Positions 17,605 to 26,716 of a DNA stretch of 64,000 nt are shown here, piece by piece; the first letter of the stretch is position 1; each line of letters starts with the position of its first letter. The notes under the pieces were generated by a model. That model was not told the DNA's origin, ran no database searches, and was given only the letters and a program-made list of their open reading frames with translations. The position numbers were made by a program, and so were the translations under genes. Source of the DNA: Treponema sp. OMZ 838 (GTDB taxonomy: Bacteria; Spirochaetota; Spirochaetia; Treponematales; Treponemataceae); NCBI RefSeq assembly GCF_000775995.1, contig NZ_CP009227.1, positions 2,338,296 to 2,402,295 of the forward strand, read 5' to 3'.

Positions 17605-17640
17605 AGGGACTCCGCATGTTTTTATTCGTGCGGAATCCCT
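17605..17640 (+). terminator. inverted repeat after lipoprotein gene
   Basis: AGGGACTCCGCA (17605-17616) pairs with TGCGGAATCCCT (17629-17640) with one internal mismatch and a 12-nt loop rich in T. It lies 42 bp after the lipoprotein stop. There is no T tract after the stem, so it may be a transcript-stabilising hairpin instead. Confidence 0.35.
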
Positions 17641-17719
17641 GTTAGCCTCTATATGCTCTACTTTACATAAAAAAAGAAATTCTATATGCTTCCACTCTGG
17701 TTTAAGGCAGTGAGGTATC

Positions 17720-17950
17720 AGGGCAACCGTATCGGAGATATTTCAAGCGGTTGCATTCCTTATTGTGCGAAATTTTTCTAAAATTTCGCACAGTTTATTT
17801 TAGAAGAAGGGTAATCACATCAGGTATATACATAAAAATCGCAGAATAATATAGGCTGGGCGACCATTTGAGCCGTGAAGCGGCGAAACTCTGGTTGAAC
17901 GGCCTATATTATTCTGCGGGGTTGTAAAAAGAGTCTGATGAGATTACCCT
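17720..17950 (+). repeat. family B palindromic repeat, uninterrupted copy
   Basis: The simplest full copy. Order: GCAACCG/CGGTTGC hairpin (17723-17754); TGTGCGAAATTTT-tct-AAAATTTCGCACA (17764-17792); left arm AGGGTAATCACATCAGG (17808-17824); inner arm GCAGAATAATATAGG; core ACCATTTGAGCCGTGAAG...ACTCTGGT; complementary inner arm CCTATATTATTCTGC; right arm TCTGATGAGATTACCCT (17934-17950). The right end lies directly against the ribosome binding site of proS. No coding signal. Confidence 0.85.
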
Positions 17951-17964
17951 GAGTGAGGCATAGT

Positions 17965-19689
17965 GTGAAAAGATCTCAAACGTTTATTCCCACATTACGG
18001 GAAACACCTGCGGAAGCAGTCGTTGTCAGTCATCAATTATTATTACGCGCCGGAATGATCCGTAGATTGGGGAACGGGCTGTTTAATTATCTGCCGCTCG
18101 GTTTACGCGTGTTCAGAAAGGTTGAAAATATCGTACGGGAGGAAATCGACGCTACCGGATGTTTGGAGTGTAAAGCTTCGGTTGTTGCTCCGGGCGAGAT
18201 TTGGCAAGAGTCCAAGCGCTGGTACACGATGGGAGACGGGCTTTTAAGGATGAAAAACCGCCTCGGTCAAGATCTCGTTGTCAGCCCGACAAACGAAGAA
18301 TCGTTTACCGCCCTGATGCGGTACGAGCTCGGTTCGTACAAGGATTATCCGCTTTCCGTATATCATATTAATACAAAATACCGGGATGAAATTCGTCCGC
18401 GCTACGGGTTAATGCGCGCCCGTGAATTTACGATGAAGGATGCGTATTCCTTTCATACAAACGCTGACTGTCTTGATAAAACCTACCGTGCATTCGGCGA
18501 AGCATACGAAAAGATATTCCGCCGTTTTGGCTTAAGCATTATACGGGTTCGGGCGGACTCCGGTTCTATGGGAGGCAGCGGCTCCGAGGAATTCATGATT
18601 GAATCTGCCATCGGGGACGACACGCTCATCCTCTGCCCGCAATGTCGCTATTCTGCAAACGAAGAAAAGGCTGCCTGTGCACCCGATCCCTACACCGAAC
18701 TTCCCGAAACAGCGGAAAAATGCACGAAGCTGCCGACACCCGATGCCCGCACAATAGAAGAATTAGTTGCGTTTTTGCACACTTCGCCGAAAGCATTCAT
18801 CAAAACCTTAATCTATCGTGTAAAGGATTCCGAGGTTATCGACGCGGAGTTTGTTGCAGTGTGTATCCGCGGTGATTTGGAAGTAAACGAAGCAAAATTA
18901 ACGGCAGTACTCAAGGCCGCGGAAGTTGAACTTGCCTCTAATGCGGATGTTGAAGATATTACGGGTACCGTAGTCGGATTTGCCGGTCCTGTCGGCTTAA
19001 CCAAGGCTCCCGTATTGGCTGACGAAAGTGTCATGCTGATGCATGATGCCGTTGCGGGTGCGTTGGAAAAAGATATGCACTATGTTCATGTTGAACCGAA
19101 ACGGGATTTTACTCCCGCGATGGTGTGCGATGTCCGTGTCGTAAAGGCAGGCGATCTTTGCCCCTTGTGCAAAACACCGTTTTACAGCAAAAAAGGCAAT
19201 GAGCTTGGACATATCTTCAAACTCGGTACAAAATACACTGAAAGTATGAATATGACTTACCTTGACGAAAGCGGTCAACAGCAGTACCCTTTAATGGGGT
19301 GCTACGGTATCGGTATCGACCGTGCTCTGGCATCGATTATCGAAGAGCATCACGATGATAACGGAATTATCTGGCCGATGAGTGTTGCCCCGTATCATGT
19401 CGGTATTGTACCGATACAATATGAAGGAACCATGAAGGCTGTTGCTGACCGGCTGCACGATGAACTCACAGCTCGCGGTATTGAGGTATTGCTGGATGAC
19501 CGTGTAGAACGTCCGGGGGTCAAGTTCAAGGATATGGATCTTATCGGCTTGCCTATCCGGCTTGTTATCAGCGATAAGAAACTGCCTGATATTGAATTTA
19601 AGTTCCGTTCGGATAAAGAGTCGATGAATATGCCGCTTGAGGGTGTTATCGATTATGTTGTGCAACGCGTTCAGCGCGAATTAAAGTAG
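17965..19689 (+). CDS. proS: prolyl-tRNA synthetase
   Basis: 574 residues from the GTG at 17965; GAGG lies 6 nt upstream and the start matches the family's SQTFIPTLRETPAEA opening. Class II motif 1 (LGLRVFRKVENIVREEI), motif 2 (DEIRPRYGLMRAREFTMKDAYSF) and motif 3 (GCYGIGIDRALASIIEEH) are all present. A YbaK-like editing insert occupies about residues 225-395, so this is the bacterial long form that clears mischarged Ala-tRNA(Pro). A family B repeat ends 4 bp before the ribosome binding site. Confidence 0.95.
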   Translation: MKRSQTFIPTLRETPAEAVVVSHQLLLRAGMIRRLGNGLFNYLPLGLRVFRKVENIVREEIDATGCLECKASVVAPGEIWQESKRWYTMGDGLLRMKNRLGQDLVVSPTNEESFTALMRYELGSYKDYPLSVYHINTKYRDEIRPRYGLMRAREFTMKDAYSFHTNADCLDKTYRAFGEAYEKIFRRFGLSIIRVRADSGSMGGSGSEEFMIESAIGDDTLILCPQCRYSANEEKAACAPDPYTELPETAEKCTKLPTPDARTIEELVAFLHTSPKAFIKTLIYRVKDSEVIDAEFVAVCIRGDLEVNEAKLTAVLKAAEVELASNADVEDITGTVVGFAGPVGLTKAPVLADESVMLMHDAVAGALEKDMHYVHVEPKRDFTPAMVCDVRVVKAGDLCPLCKTPFYSKKGNELGHIFKLGTKYTESMNMTYLDESGQQQYPLMGCYGIGIDRALASIIEEHHDDNGIIWPMSVAPYHVGIVPIQYEGTMKAVADRLHDELTARGIEVLLDDRVERPGVKFKDMDLIGLPIRLVISDKKLPDIEFKFRSDKESMNMPLEGVIDYVVQRVQRELK

Positions 19690-19778
19690 GTATGGGGTTG
19701 TCTCTCTGATCTAAACGAATTGGGGTGTCAGAGAGTACTGCATTATAGTAGTCATAAAACTTTAAGGAGGGTTGTGTT

Positions 19779-20516
19779 ATGAAAAAGAAGATTTTATGTA
19801 TGTTGATCGGTTTAACACTTATGGCGCCGCTCGTGTTTTCCGATGGAGTCGATTTTTCGGCACAAGTGAGTCCTGTCGGATTTATGAATTTCAACGTGTG
19901 GACAAAGTATGATAAAGATACCATTAACAATGCATCTGCACAGATAAAAGAAATATTCAACGACTATAATAAGTTCTTTCACGACGGCTATAATATGTAT
20001 ACCTTAGGAGCGGATCTTAGAATAAGCGGTGCGTATCTTACCCTGAATGTGGGACTTCCCCGTAAAATTAGTATCGATGATATAAAAAATTTCGGGGGAA
20101 CATTAAAGAACAATTCGTTTATTTTTAACGGACAGCTTGGCTATGGGGGAACTTTCTTTAAAGATTCTCCCATCAATTTGTTTGTTGGGGGCGGTGTAGG
20201 ATTTGACCTCATCAGAACAACGAGAGATATTCCGGCTGGCACATTACTTTTGGCTAACTGGACAGAAGACCGTCTCATTGGTTTATTGGGACTCGGCCTT
20301 AATGTCGGGGTAAGTTTTTACTTTCTGCCTCATGTAGGTATTTTTGCAGGCGTTACGGATAATCTTTCGTTCGTACAGGTGTCTAACCAGCAATATTATA
20401 CAAATGCCGGCCTCTCTGTTTACTTCAAGGATGGCGCGAAGGATATTAAAAAGATGACATCGGGGCTTTTGGCAAACAATTTTACCGCACGGTTAGGGAT
20501 TGCTTTTAAGCTGTAG
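19779..20516 (+). CDS. putative outer-membrane beta-barrel protein
   Basis: 245 residues. A signal peptide (KKKILCMLIGLTLMAPLVFSDG) is followed by alternating hydrophobic strands rich in Gly and aromatics: YTLGADLRISGAYLTLNVGL, FIFNGQLGYGGTFF, INLFVGGGVGFDLI and LIGLLGLGLNVGVSFYF, ending FTARLGIAFKL. This is the look of a small 8- or 10-strand barrel of the treponemal OmpW/OprG-like kind. A strong ribosome binding site (aaggaggg) precedes the ATG. A CTCTCTGA/TCAGAGAG inverted repeat lies in the leader (19702-19735). Function unknown. Confidence 0.7.
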   Translation: MKKKILCMLIGLTLMAPLVFSDGVDFSAQVSPVGFMNFNVWTKYDKDTINNASAQIKEIFNDYNKFFHDGYNMYTLGADLRISGAYLTLNVGLPRKISIDDIKNFGGTLKNNSFIFNGQLGYGGTFFKDSPINLFVGGGVGFDLIRTTRDIPAGTLLLANWTEDRLIGLLGLGLNVGVSFYFLPHVGIFAGVTDNLSFVQVSNQQYYTNAGLSVYFKDGAKDIKKMTSGLLANNFTARLGIAFKL

Positions 20517-20581
20517 AGACTCCTTGGGCAATATCTTTGTTGCATTGTGTTTGTGCGCTTAATTCGAATTTCTTGTCCTGC

Positions 20582-20610
20582 TTGTCTTTTTATTCTTCCT
20601 TTCGTATACT
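20582..20610 (+). promoter_or_regulatory. promoter giving leaderless maf transcript
   Basis: TTGTCT (20582-20587), 17-bp spacer, TATACT (20605-20610). The ATG of maf lies 7 nt after the -10 box, where transcription would start. There is no ribosome binding site, so the mRNA is predicted to be leaderless. Confidence 0.55.
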
Positions 20611-20617
20611 GTTGTGA

Positions 20618-21202
20618 ATGGAACCGATTATTCTTGCATCAAAGTCACCCCAGCGGCAGGACATCCTTAAGCGTTTAAACATTCCGTTTATCAGTATCCC
20701 GTCGGAGGCCGATGAATCCATCGCCTCCGATCTTCCTCCCGAAAAAGCAGTAGAACAGATCGCATTGCGGAAGGCTGAAGCAGTGCTCCGTTCGCCGCTA
20801 AAAATCAATACACCGTGGATTATATCTGCCGATACACTTATCTTTTCTAATGGTACGCACATGGGTAAACCTGCCGATATTGATGATGCCCGTAAGATGC
20901 TGCAATCGTATTCAAATACGGCGCATAAGGTTATAACGGCGATTTGTTGCTATGACGAAAAATTACAGCACATTTCAACCCGAATCAGTAGTTCTCACGT
21001 ATTTTTTAAGACATTATCAGAGGCTGAAATCGATTGGTACCTGAGTACCGGGGAATGGCAGGGGGCTGCAGGAGGATACCGTATACAAGGAACCGCAGCT
21101 TGTTTTATTACAAAAATAGAGGGTTCATACAGCGGAATTGTAGGCTTGCCTATTTATGAATTATATGATATTTTGACCGAACACGGCTACAGTTTTACCT
21201 AA
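20618..21202 (+). CDS. maf: Maf-family nucleotide pyrophosphatase
   Basis: 194 residues. The start is fixed by the family opening ILASKSPQRQDILKRL (residues 4-19), and SADTLIFSNGTHMGKP near residue 70 and WQGAAGGYRIQGTA near residue 148 are the other conserved blocks. Maf proteins hydrolyse non-canonical nucleoside triphosphates such as dTTP/UTP or modified pyrimidines to monophosphates. Cytoplasmic. No ribosome binding site precedes the ATG; see the promoter at 20582. It stands before the rpsB cluster. Confidence 0.92.
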   Translation: MEPIILASKSPQRQDILKRLNIPFISIPSEADESIASDLPPEKAVEQIALRKAEAVLRSPLKINTPWIISADTLIFSNGTHMGKPADIDDARKMLQSYSNTAHKVITAICCYDEKLQHISTRISSSHVFFKTLSEAEIDWYLSTGEWQGAAGGYRIQGTAACFITKIEGSYSGIVGLPIYELYDILTEHGYSFT

Positions 21203-21336
21203 GAACAGCAGCCGTGCAAATATCCTAAAATGCAGAGGAAAATTTCTAAAATCTCACTACGTTTTCAGAAACGCCTTGAATGCATTTTTAGAGAAATAGA
21301 GAAGGATGGGCTTAAAAAGCTCGTGAAGGAGTAACC

Positions 21337-22221
21337 ATGGCAGTAGTAACCATGAAAAACCTGCTTGAATCCGGTGTTCATTTCGGACATCAGGTAAAGC
21401 GCTGGGATCCGCGAATGAAAAAATACATTTTTGCGGAGCGGAACGGTATCCACATTATTGATTTGCAGAAAACTATCACTGCAATCCGTGAGGCGTATGA
21501 CGCGGTACGGAAGACAACCGCAGCAGGAAAATCCGTCTTATTCGTTGGAACTAAAAAACAAGTACAGCAAACCATTGCAAAAGAAGCTGAACGCTGCGGT
21601 ATGTTCTATGTTAATAACCGCTGGCTCGGGGGAATGCTGACAAACTTTTCTACCATCAAAAAAAGCCTCGCTCGTCTTAAGAAAATTGAAAAAATGGAAA
21701 ACGACGGCACTTTTGACAGCCTGACTAAAAAAGAAGTCGCCGTGCTGCAGAAAGAAAAAGCCAAGCTCGAAAAGAACCTCGGCGGTATCAAAGAGATGAA
21801 AGATCTCCCGGGCATTATCTTTATCATCGATACACGGAAAGAAACTATCGCAATCAGCGAAGCCCGCCGCATGGGAATCCCGATTGTCGCAGTAGTTGAC
21901 ACAAACTGTAACCCCGAAGGTATCGACTATCCGATTCCGGGTAACGATGATGCTATCCGTTCGATTTCTTTGTTCACTCAGATTATTGCCAATGCCGTTA
22001 TCGAAGCTGATAACGAAAGCGGTCTCAAGATTATCGAAAATCTGCAAGACGGAGAGGAAGGATTCAGTGATTCCAATATCGATCCGTATCAAGATCGTGA
22101 AGATGAAGAGATTACCGATTATTCCAACTACACCCCTTCAGAAAAGAACGATCATGAAGAAGATTCGGATGATGGAAGCAGTTCTTTAATTGATGAAGAT
22201 GAACTGTACGGCGACCGCTAA
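21337..22221 (+). CDS. rpsB: 30S ribosomal protein S2
   Basis: 294 residues. The S2 signature is clear: [41 protein letters not shown], then [19 protein letters not shown] and [22 protein letters not shown]2 normally ends near residue 230-240; here a strongly acidic tail of about 55 residues ([22 protein letters not shown]) is added. GAAGGAG precedes the ATG. The 134-bp leader contains AAAATGCA/TGCATTTT and TTTCTAAAA/TTTTAGAGAAA near-inverted repeats that could form a regulatory hairpin, but no known leader motif was recognised. First gene of the rpsB-rseP cluster. Confidence 0.96.
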   Translation: MAVVTMKNLLESGVHFGHQVKRWDPRMKKYIFAERNGIHIIDLQKTITAIREAYDAVRKTTAAGKSVLFVGTKKQVQQTIAKEAERCGMFYVNNRWLGGMLTNFSTIKKSLARLKKIEKMENDGTFDSLTKKEVAVLQKEKAKLEKNLGGIKEMKDLPGIIFIIDTRKETIAISEARRMGIPIVAVVDTNCNPEGIDYPIPGNDDAIRSISLFTQIIANAVIEADNESGLKIIENLQDGEEGFSDSNIDPYQDREDEEITDYSNYTPSEKNDHEEDSDDGSSSLIDEDELYGDR

Positions 22222-22303
22222 AAAACGTATAACCTGCCGCTGAAAGATGTGCATACTTTCGGCGGCATCTTACTATGCACAAAGATTTAAGGAGAAAACA
22301 GTT

Positions 22304-23140
22304 ATGGAAATAAAAGCATCTGACGTAAAGGCGCTGCGCGAAAAAACCGGCGCCGGTATGATGGAATGTAAAAAAGCTCTGCAGGAATGTAACGGTGATG
22401 CAAAAGAGGCTGAGAAATTCTTAAAAGAAAAAGGTCTTGCTGCTGTTGAAAAGCGTGCAAGCCGCGCGACCAGCGAAGGTATCATCGTCGTTAAAACCGC
22501 CGATTCTAAAGCAGTGATGGCGGAATTAACCTGTGAGACCGACTTTGTCGCAAAAAATGCCGATTTTATCGCAGTCGGCGATAAAATTGCAGAAACAGCC
22601 CTCGCAAAAGGCTATACCGATGTTCAACAAGAATTGAGCGATATGGTACTCGACCTTGCCACACGCGTACGCGAAAATATGGGCTTACGGCGCTTAACTG
22701 CCGTACAAGCAGGCAGCGATGAATACATTGCGCATTATGTCCACTCCGACAAAAAGACCGGCGTTATCGTCATGTTAAAATCCGATAAGACCGACGTATT
22801 TGCCGACAAAGTATTTCAGGAATTTGCGTATGACTGCTGCCTCCATGCAGCGGCATTTACCCCGCTCTATGTAAAGAAAGAAGATGTCGATGCTGCCTAT
22901 ATCGACGAGCAACTCGAAGTATTCCGCGGACAGGTTGCCGAATTACAGAAGCCTGACAATGTAAAAGAAGGAATCGTAAAAGGAAAGCTGAATAAGCATT
23001 TAGCCGAGATATGCTTCCTTGAACAAGCCTTTGTTAAGGATGATAAGCTTTCCGTGACGGCAAAAATGAAGGAAGTCGGAAAGCAGCTCGGTGCGAATAT
23101 CAGTCTTTCAAAGCTTGTATTGTGGCAGCTTGGCCAATAG
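22304..23140 (+). CDS. tsf: translation elongation factor Ts
   Basis: 278 residues starting at the ATG at 22304, 9 nt after AAGGAG. The opening IKASDVKALREKTGAGMMECKKAL is the family signature, and CETDFVAKNADF at about residue 77 contacts EF-Tu. EF-Ts exchanges GDP for GTP on EF-Tu. It lies 82 bp after rpsB and 9 bp before frr. pyrH, which often lies between tsf and frr in other bacteria, is absent here. Confidence 0.97.
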   Translation: MEIKASDVKALREKTGAGMMECKKALQECNGDAKEAEKFLKEKGLAAVEKRASRATSEGIIVVKTADSKAVMAELTCETDFVAKNADFIAVGDKIAETALAKGYTDVQQELSDMVLDLATRVRENMGLRRLTAVQAGSDEYIAHYVHSDKKTGVIVMLKSDKTDVFADKVFQEFAYDCCLHAAAFTPLYVKKEDVDAAYIDEQLEVFRGQVAELQKPDNVKEGIVKGKLNKHLAEICFLEQAFVKDDKLSVTAKMKEVGKQLGANISLSKLVLWQLGQ

Positions 23141-23149
23141 AGGGCGGAT

Positions 23150-23704
23150 ATGAGCGATATTCATAGTGTCTATGAAGAAAAAATGAAGAAGTCGATTGCG
23201 GCGTTAAAAGACGATTTTAACGCCCTTCGGACAGGCCGCGCCTCTGCTTCTTTGTTCGACAAGATACGGGTGGACTGCTACGGGGAATCGACACCGCTCA
23301 ATCAAGTTGCGGGTATCTCCATTCCCGAAGCGCGCTTGGTTGTTATTCAGCCGTGGGATAAATCGTTGTTGGGAGAAATCGAAAAAGCCATCCTGAAATC
23401 GGAACTTTCGTTAAACCCTGCCAATGACGGTAAACTTATCCGCATTGCGATTCCGCCGCTTACCGAAGAACGCCGGAAAGAGCTTGCAAAACAAGCGAAA
23501 AACTTTGCCGAACAATGTCGTGTAGCGATTCGCAATATTCGGCGTGACGGTATTGATGAGGCAAAGAAGCAGCAAAAAGACGGTTTGTTGAGCGAGGATG
23601 CCTTAAAAGCAGCCGAAGAAAAATTCCAAAAAGCAACGGATGCTCATATCAACGATATTAATAAGCTCCTTGCAGAAAAAGAAAAAGAAATTATGGAAGG
23701 TTAA
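23150..23704 (+). CDS. frr: ribosome recycling factor
   Basis: 184 residues, the standard length. The three-helix bundle opens with YEEKMKKSIAALKDDFNALRTGRASASLFDKI and contains the conserved PLNQVAGISIPEARLVVIQPWD and LIRIAIPPLTEERRKEL blocks. RRF and EF-G split the post-termination ribosome. Ribosome binding site GAGGG. Its stop codon overlaps the uppS start by one base (TAATG), so translation is probably coupled. Confidence 0.97.
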   Translation: MSDIHSVYEEKMKKSIAALKDDFNALRTGRASASLFDKIRVDCYGESTPLNQVAGISIPEARLVVIQPWDKSLLGEIEKAILKSELSLNPANDGKLIRIAIPPLTEERRKELAKQAKNFAEQCRVAIRNIRRDGIDEAKKQQKDGLLSEDALKAAEEKFQKATDAHINDINKLLAEKEKEIMEG

Positions 23705-24384
23705 TGATAGTGCAGCATATTGCCGTCATTATGGACGGCAACGGGCGATGGGCTCAGCAGCGGGGGTTAGCTCGTACAAAAGGACATCGAGAAGGATTGG
23801 AAGCAGCAAAGCGGATTGTCAAAGCTGTTGCCGATTTGCATATACCATACATTACTCTGTATGTGTTTTCGACGGAAAATTGGAAACGCACGGAGGAAGA
23901 AGTCGGTTTTTTGATGGGGCTCATTCAACAACATCTCCGTGCGGAGCTCGCCTTTTATGCTGCAAATAATATTAAAGTGAGACATATCGGTGATGCAGCG
24001 GCGCTGCCGCGTGCAATTCAAACAGAGATTACCGATATAGTGAAAAAAACGGAACACTACACGGGAACAACGATGCAGCTTGCCATCAACTACGGTGGTA
24101 AAGATGAAATTATCCGTGCAATAAAAAAACTGAGCATTGGAGAGCTTGAAACCCTTACGGAAGATTCCTTTGAACAGTTGCTCGACACAGCCGGTGTTCC
24201 CCCTGTAGATCTTGTTATTCGTACCGGCGGAGAAAAGCGTTTAAGTAATTTCTTATTATGGCAAACCGCGTATGCCGAATTTTACGGTACGGATGTTTTG
24301 TGGCCGGATTTTACGCCTGCCCATCTGATGGAAGCATTGGACGCTTACAGTAAACGTACACGGCGCTTCGGAAGGATCGTATGA
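23704..24384 (+). CDS. uppS: undecaprenyl diphosphate synthase
   Basis: 226 residues. The cis-prenyltransferase motif IMDGNGRWAQQRGLARTKGHREGLEA is at residues 9-34, with the catalytic Asp at residue 11. TLYVFSTENWKR and LVIRTGGEKRLSNFLLWQTAYAEFY are the other conserved blocks; the second usually reads RTSGE. It makes the C55 lipid carrier for peptidoglycan and other glycans from isopentenyl diphosphate, which Dxr, encoded downstream, helps to provide. It overlaps cdsA by 4 bp. Confidence 0.95.
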   Translation: MIVQHIAVIMDGNGRWAQQRGLARTKGHREGLEAAKRIVKAVADLHIPYITLYVFSTENWKRTEEEVGFLMGLIQQHLRAELAFYAANNIKVRHIGDAAALPRAIQTEITDIVKKTEHYTGTTMQLAINYGGKDEIIRAIKKLSIGELETLTEDSFEQLLDTAGVPPVDLVIRTGGEKRLSNFLLWQTAYAEFYGTDVLWPDFTPAHLMEALDAYSKRTRRFGRIV

Positions 24385-25229
24385 AAAAGATTATTGAACG
24401 GATAATAATGTTTGTCGTCGGCTTGCCTCTTGTAATCAGTTCGGTATATTTTTTGCCGTATCAACATTTTTTGGTGTTGCATCTCGAAATATTTATTGCT
24501 ACGGCGCTTTCGATCATAGAAATCCGTACTATGTTTTCCCGAAAAATTGCCGTATACTCGATACCGATTGTTTTATTTGCCGGTATGCTTATTCCCGCGG
24601 CTGCATATTTTTTTATACTTGGGCTTTTATCCCGCGTTGGGATGGTTTTGGTTGGTATCGGCGCTCTTTATTTTATATTTTTTGTTGAAACTTTTTATTC
24701 TTTTTCAAAACCGTTTGAAAAAAGTATTCAGCGTGTGTGTTCTGCCGTATTTATTGTTTTTTATCCCGGAATTTTGGTCATGTTTCTATCAGCTATGACA
24801 CGCTGGCCGGACGCTTCTAATATTATCGCAATGTTTTTACTGATGGTTTTTTCCTGTGATTCGCTTGCGTGGCTCTTTGGTATGTTGTTTGGGAAGGGAA
24901 ACCGTGGCTTTGTACCGGCAAGTCCGAATAAAAGCATCGTAGGTTTTATCGGCGGGGCTGCCGCTGCAACTGCGGTCGGCTTTCTTGCCTTTAAGCTGTT
25001 CCCTGCTAACTTTGGGAAGAGTCTCAGCGGCTCTTTGTTAACGGGGTTTTGTACCGGTTTGGCAGCTATAATCGGGGATCTTATCGAATCTATTTTTAAG
25101 CGTTCTGCTGAGGTAAAAGATTCCGGAGCGCTCATACTCGGACGTGGCGGAATCCTCGACAGTGTTGATTCTATTTTACTTGCTACGCCGGTATTCTATC
25201 TTTGCTATCGATTTTTCATTGGGGTATAA
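24381..25229 (+). CDS. cdsA: phosphatidate cytidylyltransferase
   Basis: 282 residues with about seven to eight membrane helices. The C-terminal family signature is spread over SIFKRSAEVKDSGALILGRGGILDSVDSILL, matching S-x(8)-K-R-x(4)-K-D-x(5)-[LIVMF]-x-G-H-G-G-x(2)-D-R-x-D with two small changes. It makes CDP-diacylglycerol, the precursor of all phospholipids, in the inner membrane. It overlaps uppS by ATGA and is followed by dxr after 75 bp, a gap that contains a GGCATCT/AGATGCC inverted repeat (25248-25284). Confidence 0.95.
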   Translation: MKKIIERIIMFVVGLPLVISSVYFLPYQHFLVLHLEIFIATALSIIEIRTMFSRKIAVYSIPIVLFAGMLIPAAAYFFILGLLSRVGMVLVGIGALYFIFFVETFYSFSKPFEKSIQRVCSAVFIVFYPGILVMFLSAMTRWPDASNIIAMFLLMVFSCDSLAWLFGMLFGKGNRGFVPASPNKSIVGFIGGAAAATAVGFLAFKLFPANFGKSLSGSLLTGFCTGLAAIIGDLIESIFKRSAEVKDSGALILGRGGILDSVDSILLATPVFYLCYRFFIGV

Positions 25230-25304
25230 AAGCATCTTTAAAAGTTCGGCATCTCGGAAAATGAACCATCTGTTTTTAGATGCCTCATGATATAGGGCAA
25301 AATA

Positions 25305-26453
25305 ATGAAAAAAATAATCGTGCTCGGAGCGAGCGGAACAATCGGACAAAATACTATCGATATTATACGCCGGTTTTCAGACCGTTTTGAACTTGCCGGT
25401 GTTTCCGTGCACACCAAGACCGATGTATTGGATGCCTTACGTGCCGAATTTCATTTCAACGATTTTACAGTAACGGATTCTGCCGTTAGTATTTGGTATG
25501 ATGCAAAGCATCGCAGTCTTGAACGGTTTCTCACCGAAACTCACGCCGATATTGTGGTGAACGGCATCGCGGGCGCAGCAGGGTTACAGGCGTCTCTCAT
25601 TGCGGTTAAGACACACCGGACACTCGCTCTTGCGAATAAAGAAAGTATTGTGATGGCGGGGCATCTTTTGCAACAAGAAGCCGAAAAGTATCATTCACTC
25701 ATTATACCGGTAGATTCCGAACATTCAGCCATTTACAGTTTAATACAAGCACACGGGCGGGAGGCTATTGAACGCTTGATTATTACCGCTTCCGGCGGTC
25801 CGTTTAGGACATGGACGAAGGAGCGTATTCAAGAGGCGACATTACAGGATGCGCTGAAGCATCCGACATGGACGATGGGCGCTAAGATTACCATCGATTC
25901 CGCTTCGCTTGCCAATAAGGCTTTGGAAGTAATCGAAGCGGTGCATCTTTTTGATATTCCTGCCGACCGTATTACCGTTGTGGTGCATCCGTCGAGTATT
26001 GTACATTCGATGGTGCAGCTTACCGGCGGTGAAATCTATGCACAGCTTTCTCCGCCCGATATGCGCAATCCTATTTTTGCTGCGCTCAGCTATCCTGAAG
26101 AGCCGCCGCCTTATCTTGCACCGCTCGATTTTACCAAGCCTGTAGATCTGCACTTTGAACCGCCGCGGACGGAGGATTTTCCGATGCTATCGCTCGGGTT
26201 TACCGCCGCCCGTAAAAAGGCAGGATATCCGATAGCATTCAATGCCGCCAATGAACAGGCGGTCGCGGCGTTCTTGGACGGTAAGCTGCGTTTCGTTCAG
26301 CTTGCGGAGATTACCGCACAGGTGATGCAGGAAGATTGGAGCGCCGCGCCGAAGGATATAACGGATGTTATGCGCATCGACGAATCCGCCCGCCGCCGCG
26401 CAGACTCCTTGATACAGTTTATTTTAGAAGAGAAGGGAAAACGAATCAGATAA
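25305..26453 (+). CDS. dxr: 1-deoxy-D-xylulose 5-phosphate reductoisomerase
   Basis: 382 residues. The NADPH-binding loop is LGASGTIGQNTIDII (residues 5-19). The metal and substrate site is seen in PVDSEHSAIYSL, TASGGPFRT and NAANEQAVAAFLDG. It makes 2-C-methyl-D-erythritol 4-phosphate in the MEP isoprenoid pathway, feeding uppS. The last 12 codons (QFILEEKGKRIR) lie in repeat sequence: the 18 nt ACAGTTTATTTTAGAAGA at 26414-26431 are identical to 17790-17807 of another family B copy. The native C-terminus was therefore probably replaced or extended. Confidence 0.95.
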   Translation: MKKIIVLGASGTIGQNTIDIIRRFSDRFELAGVSVHTKTDVLDALRAEFHFNDFTVTDSAVSIWYDAKHRSLERFLTETHADIVVNGIAGAAGLQASLIAVKTHRTLALANKESIVMAGHLLQQEAEKYHSLIIPVDSEHSAIYSLIQAHGREAIERLIITASGGPFRTWTKERIQEATLQDALKHPTWTMGAKITIDSASLANKALEVIEAVHLFDIPADRITVVVHPSSIVHSMVQLTGGEIYAQLSPPDMRNPIFAALSYPEEPPPYLAPLDFTKPVDLHFEPPRTEDFPMLSLGFTAARKKAGYPIAFNAANEQAVAAFLDGKLRFVQLAEITAQVMQEDWSAAPKDITDVMRIDESARRRADSLIQFILEEKGKRIR

Positions 26454-26700
26454 ATAAATAAGAATCGCAGAATAAGTGAGTTTATGTCTGGTAAAACAAA
26501 CTTTTTCGTTAGCCTTTTGAAAATAGTGGTACTGGATACAAGGCGCGAACAAAAATAAAGCGCAGGTGTACTTGTTGTACGTTGAGCATTTATTTTTGTG
26601 TAGCAACGAAGTAGACGGTATGCATATTTTCAAAAGGGAAGGTTGAACAACCCTATTTATGCTGCGGGGTGTAAAAAAAATAACCTGATGCGGTTACCCT
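26414..26700 (+). repeat. family B repeat overlapping dxr, with nested family A
   Basis: Left arm AGGGAAAACGAATCAGA (26434-26450) lies inside the dxr reading frame and includes most of its stop codon region. Right arm CCTGATGCGGTTACCCT is at 26684-26700. The inner arms GCAGAATAAGTGAG (from 26468) and CTATTTATGCTGC (26652-26664) are conserved with the other copies. The core is replaced by a family A copy at 26513-26637. The ribosome binding site of rseP follows directly. Confidence 0.85.
26513..26637 (-). repeat. family A 125-bp palindromic repeat, copy 2
   Basis: Exact ends CCTTTTGAAAATA and TATTTTCAAAAGG; 125 bp, nested in family B. The central stem arms are ACAAAAATAAAGCG and GCATTTATTTTTGT. 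The core has diverged (GTGTACTTGTTGTACGTTGAGC) but still folds back on itself. Orientation is minus, judged by GTTGAG following the core. Confidence 0.85.
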
Positions 26701-26716
26701 GCAAAGGACTATATAG

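Noticed and set aside
17720-17950. Repeat considered as a riboswitch or T-box before proS
   Set aside because: The same structure occurs before or after unrelated genes in both orientations, and no T-box sequence or specifier loop is present.
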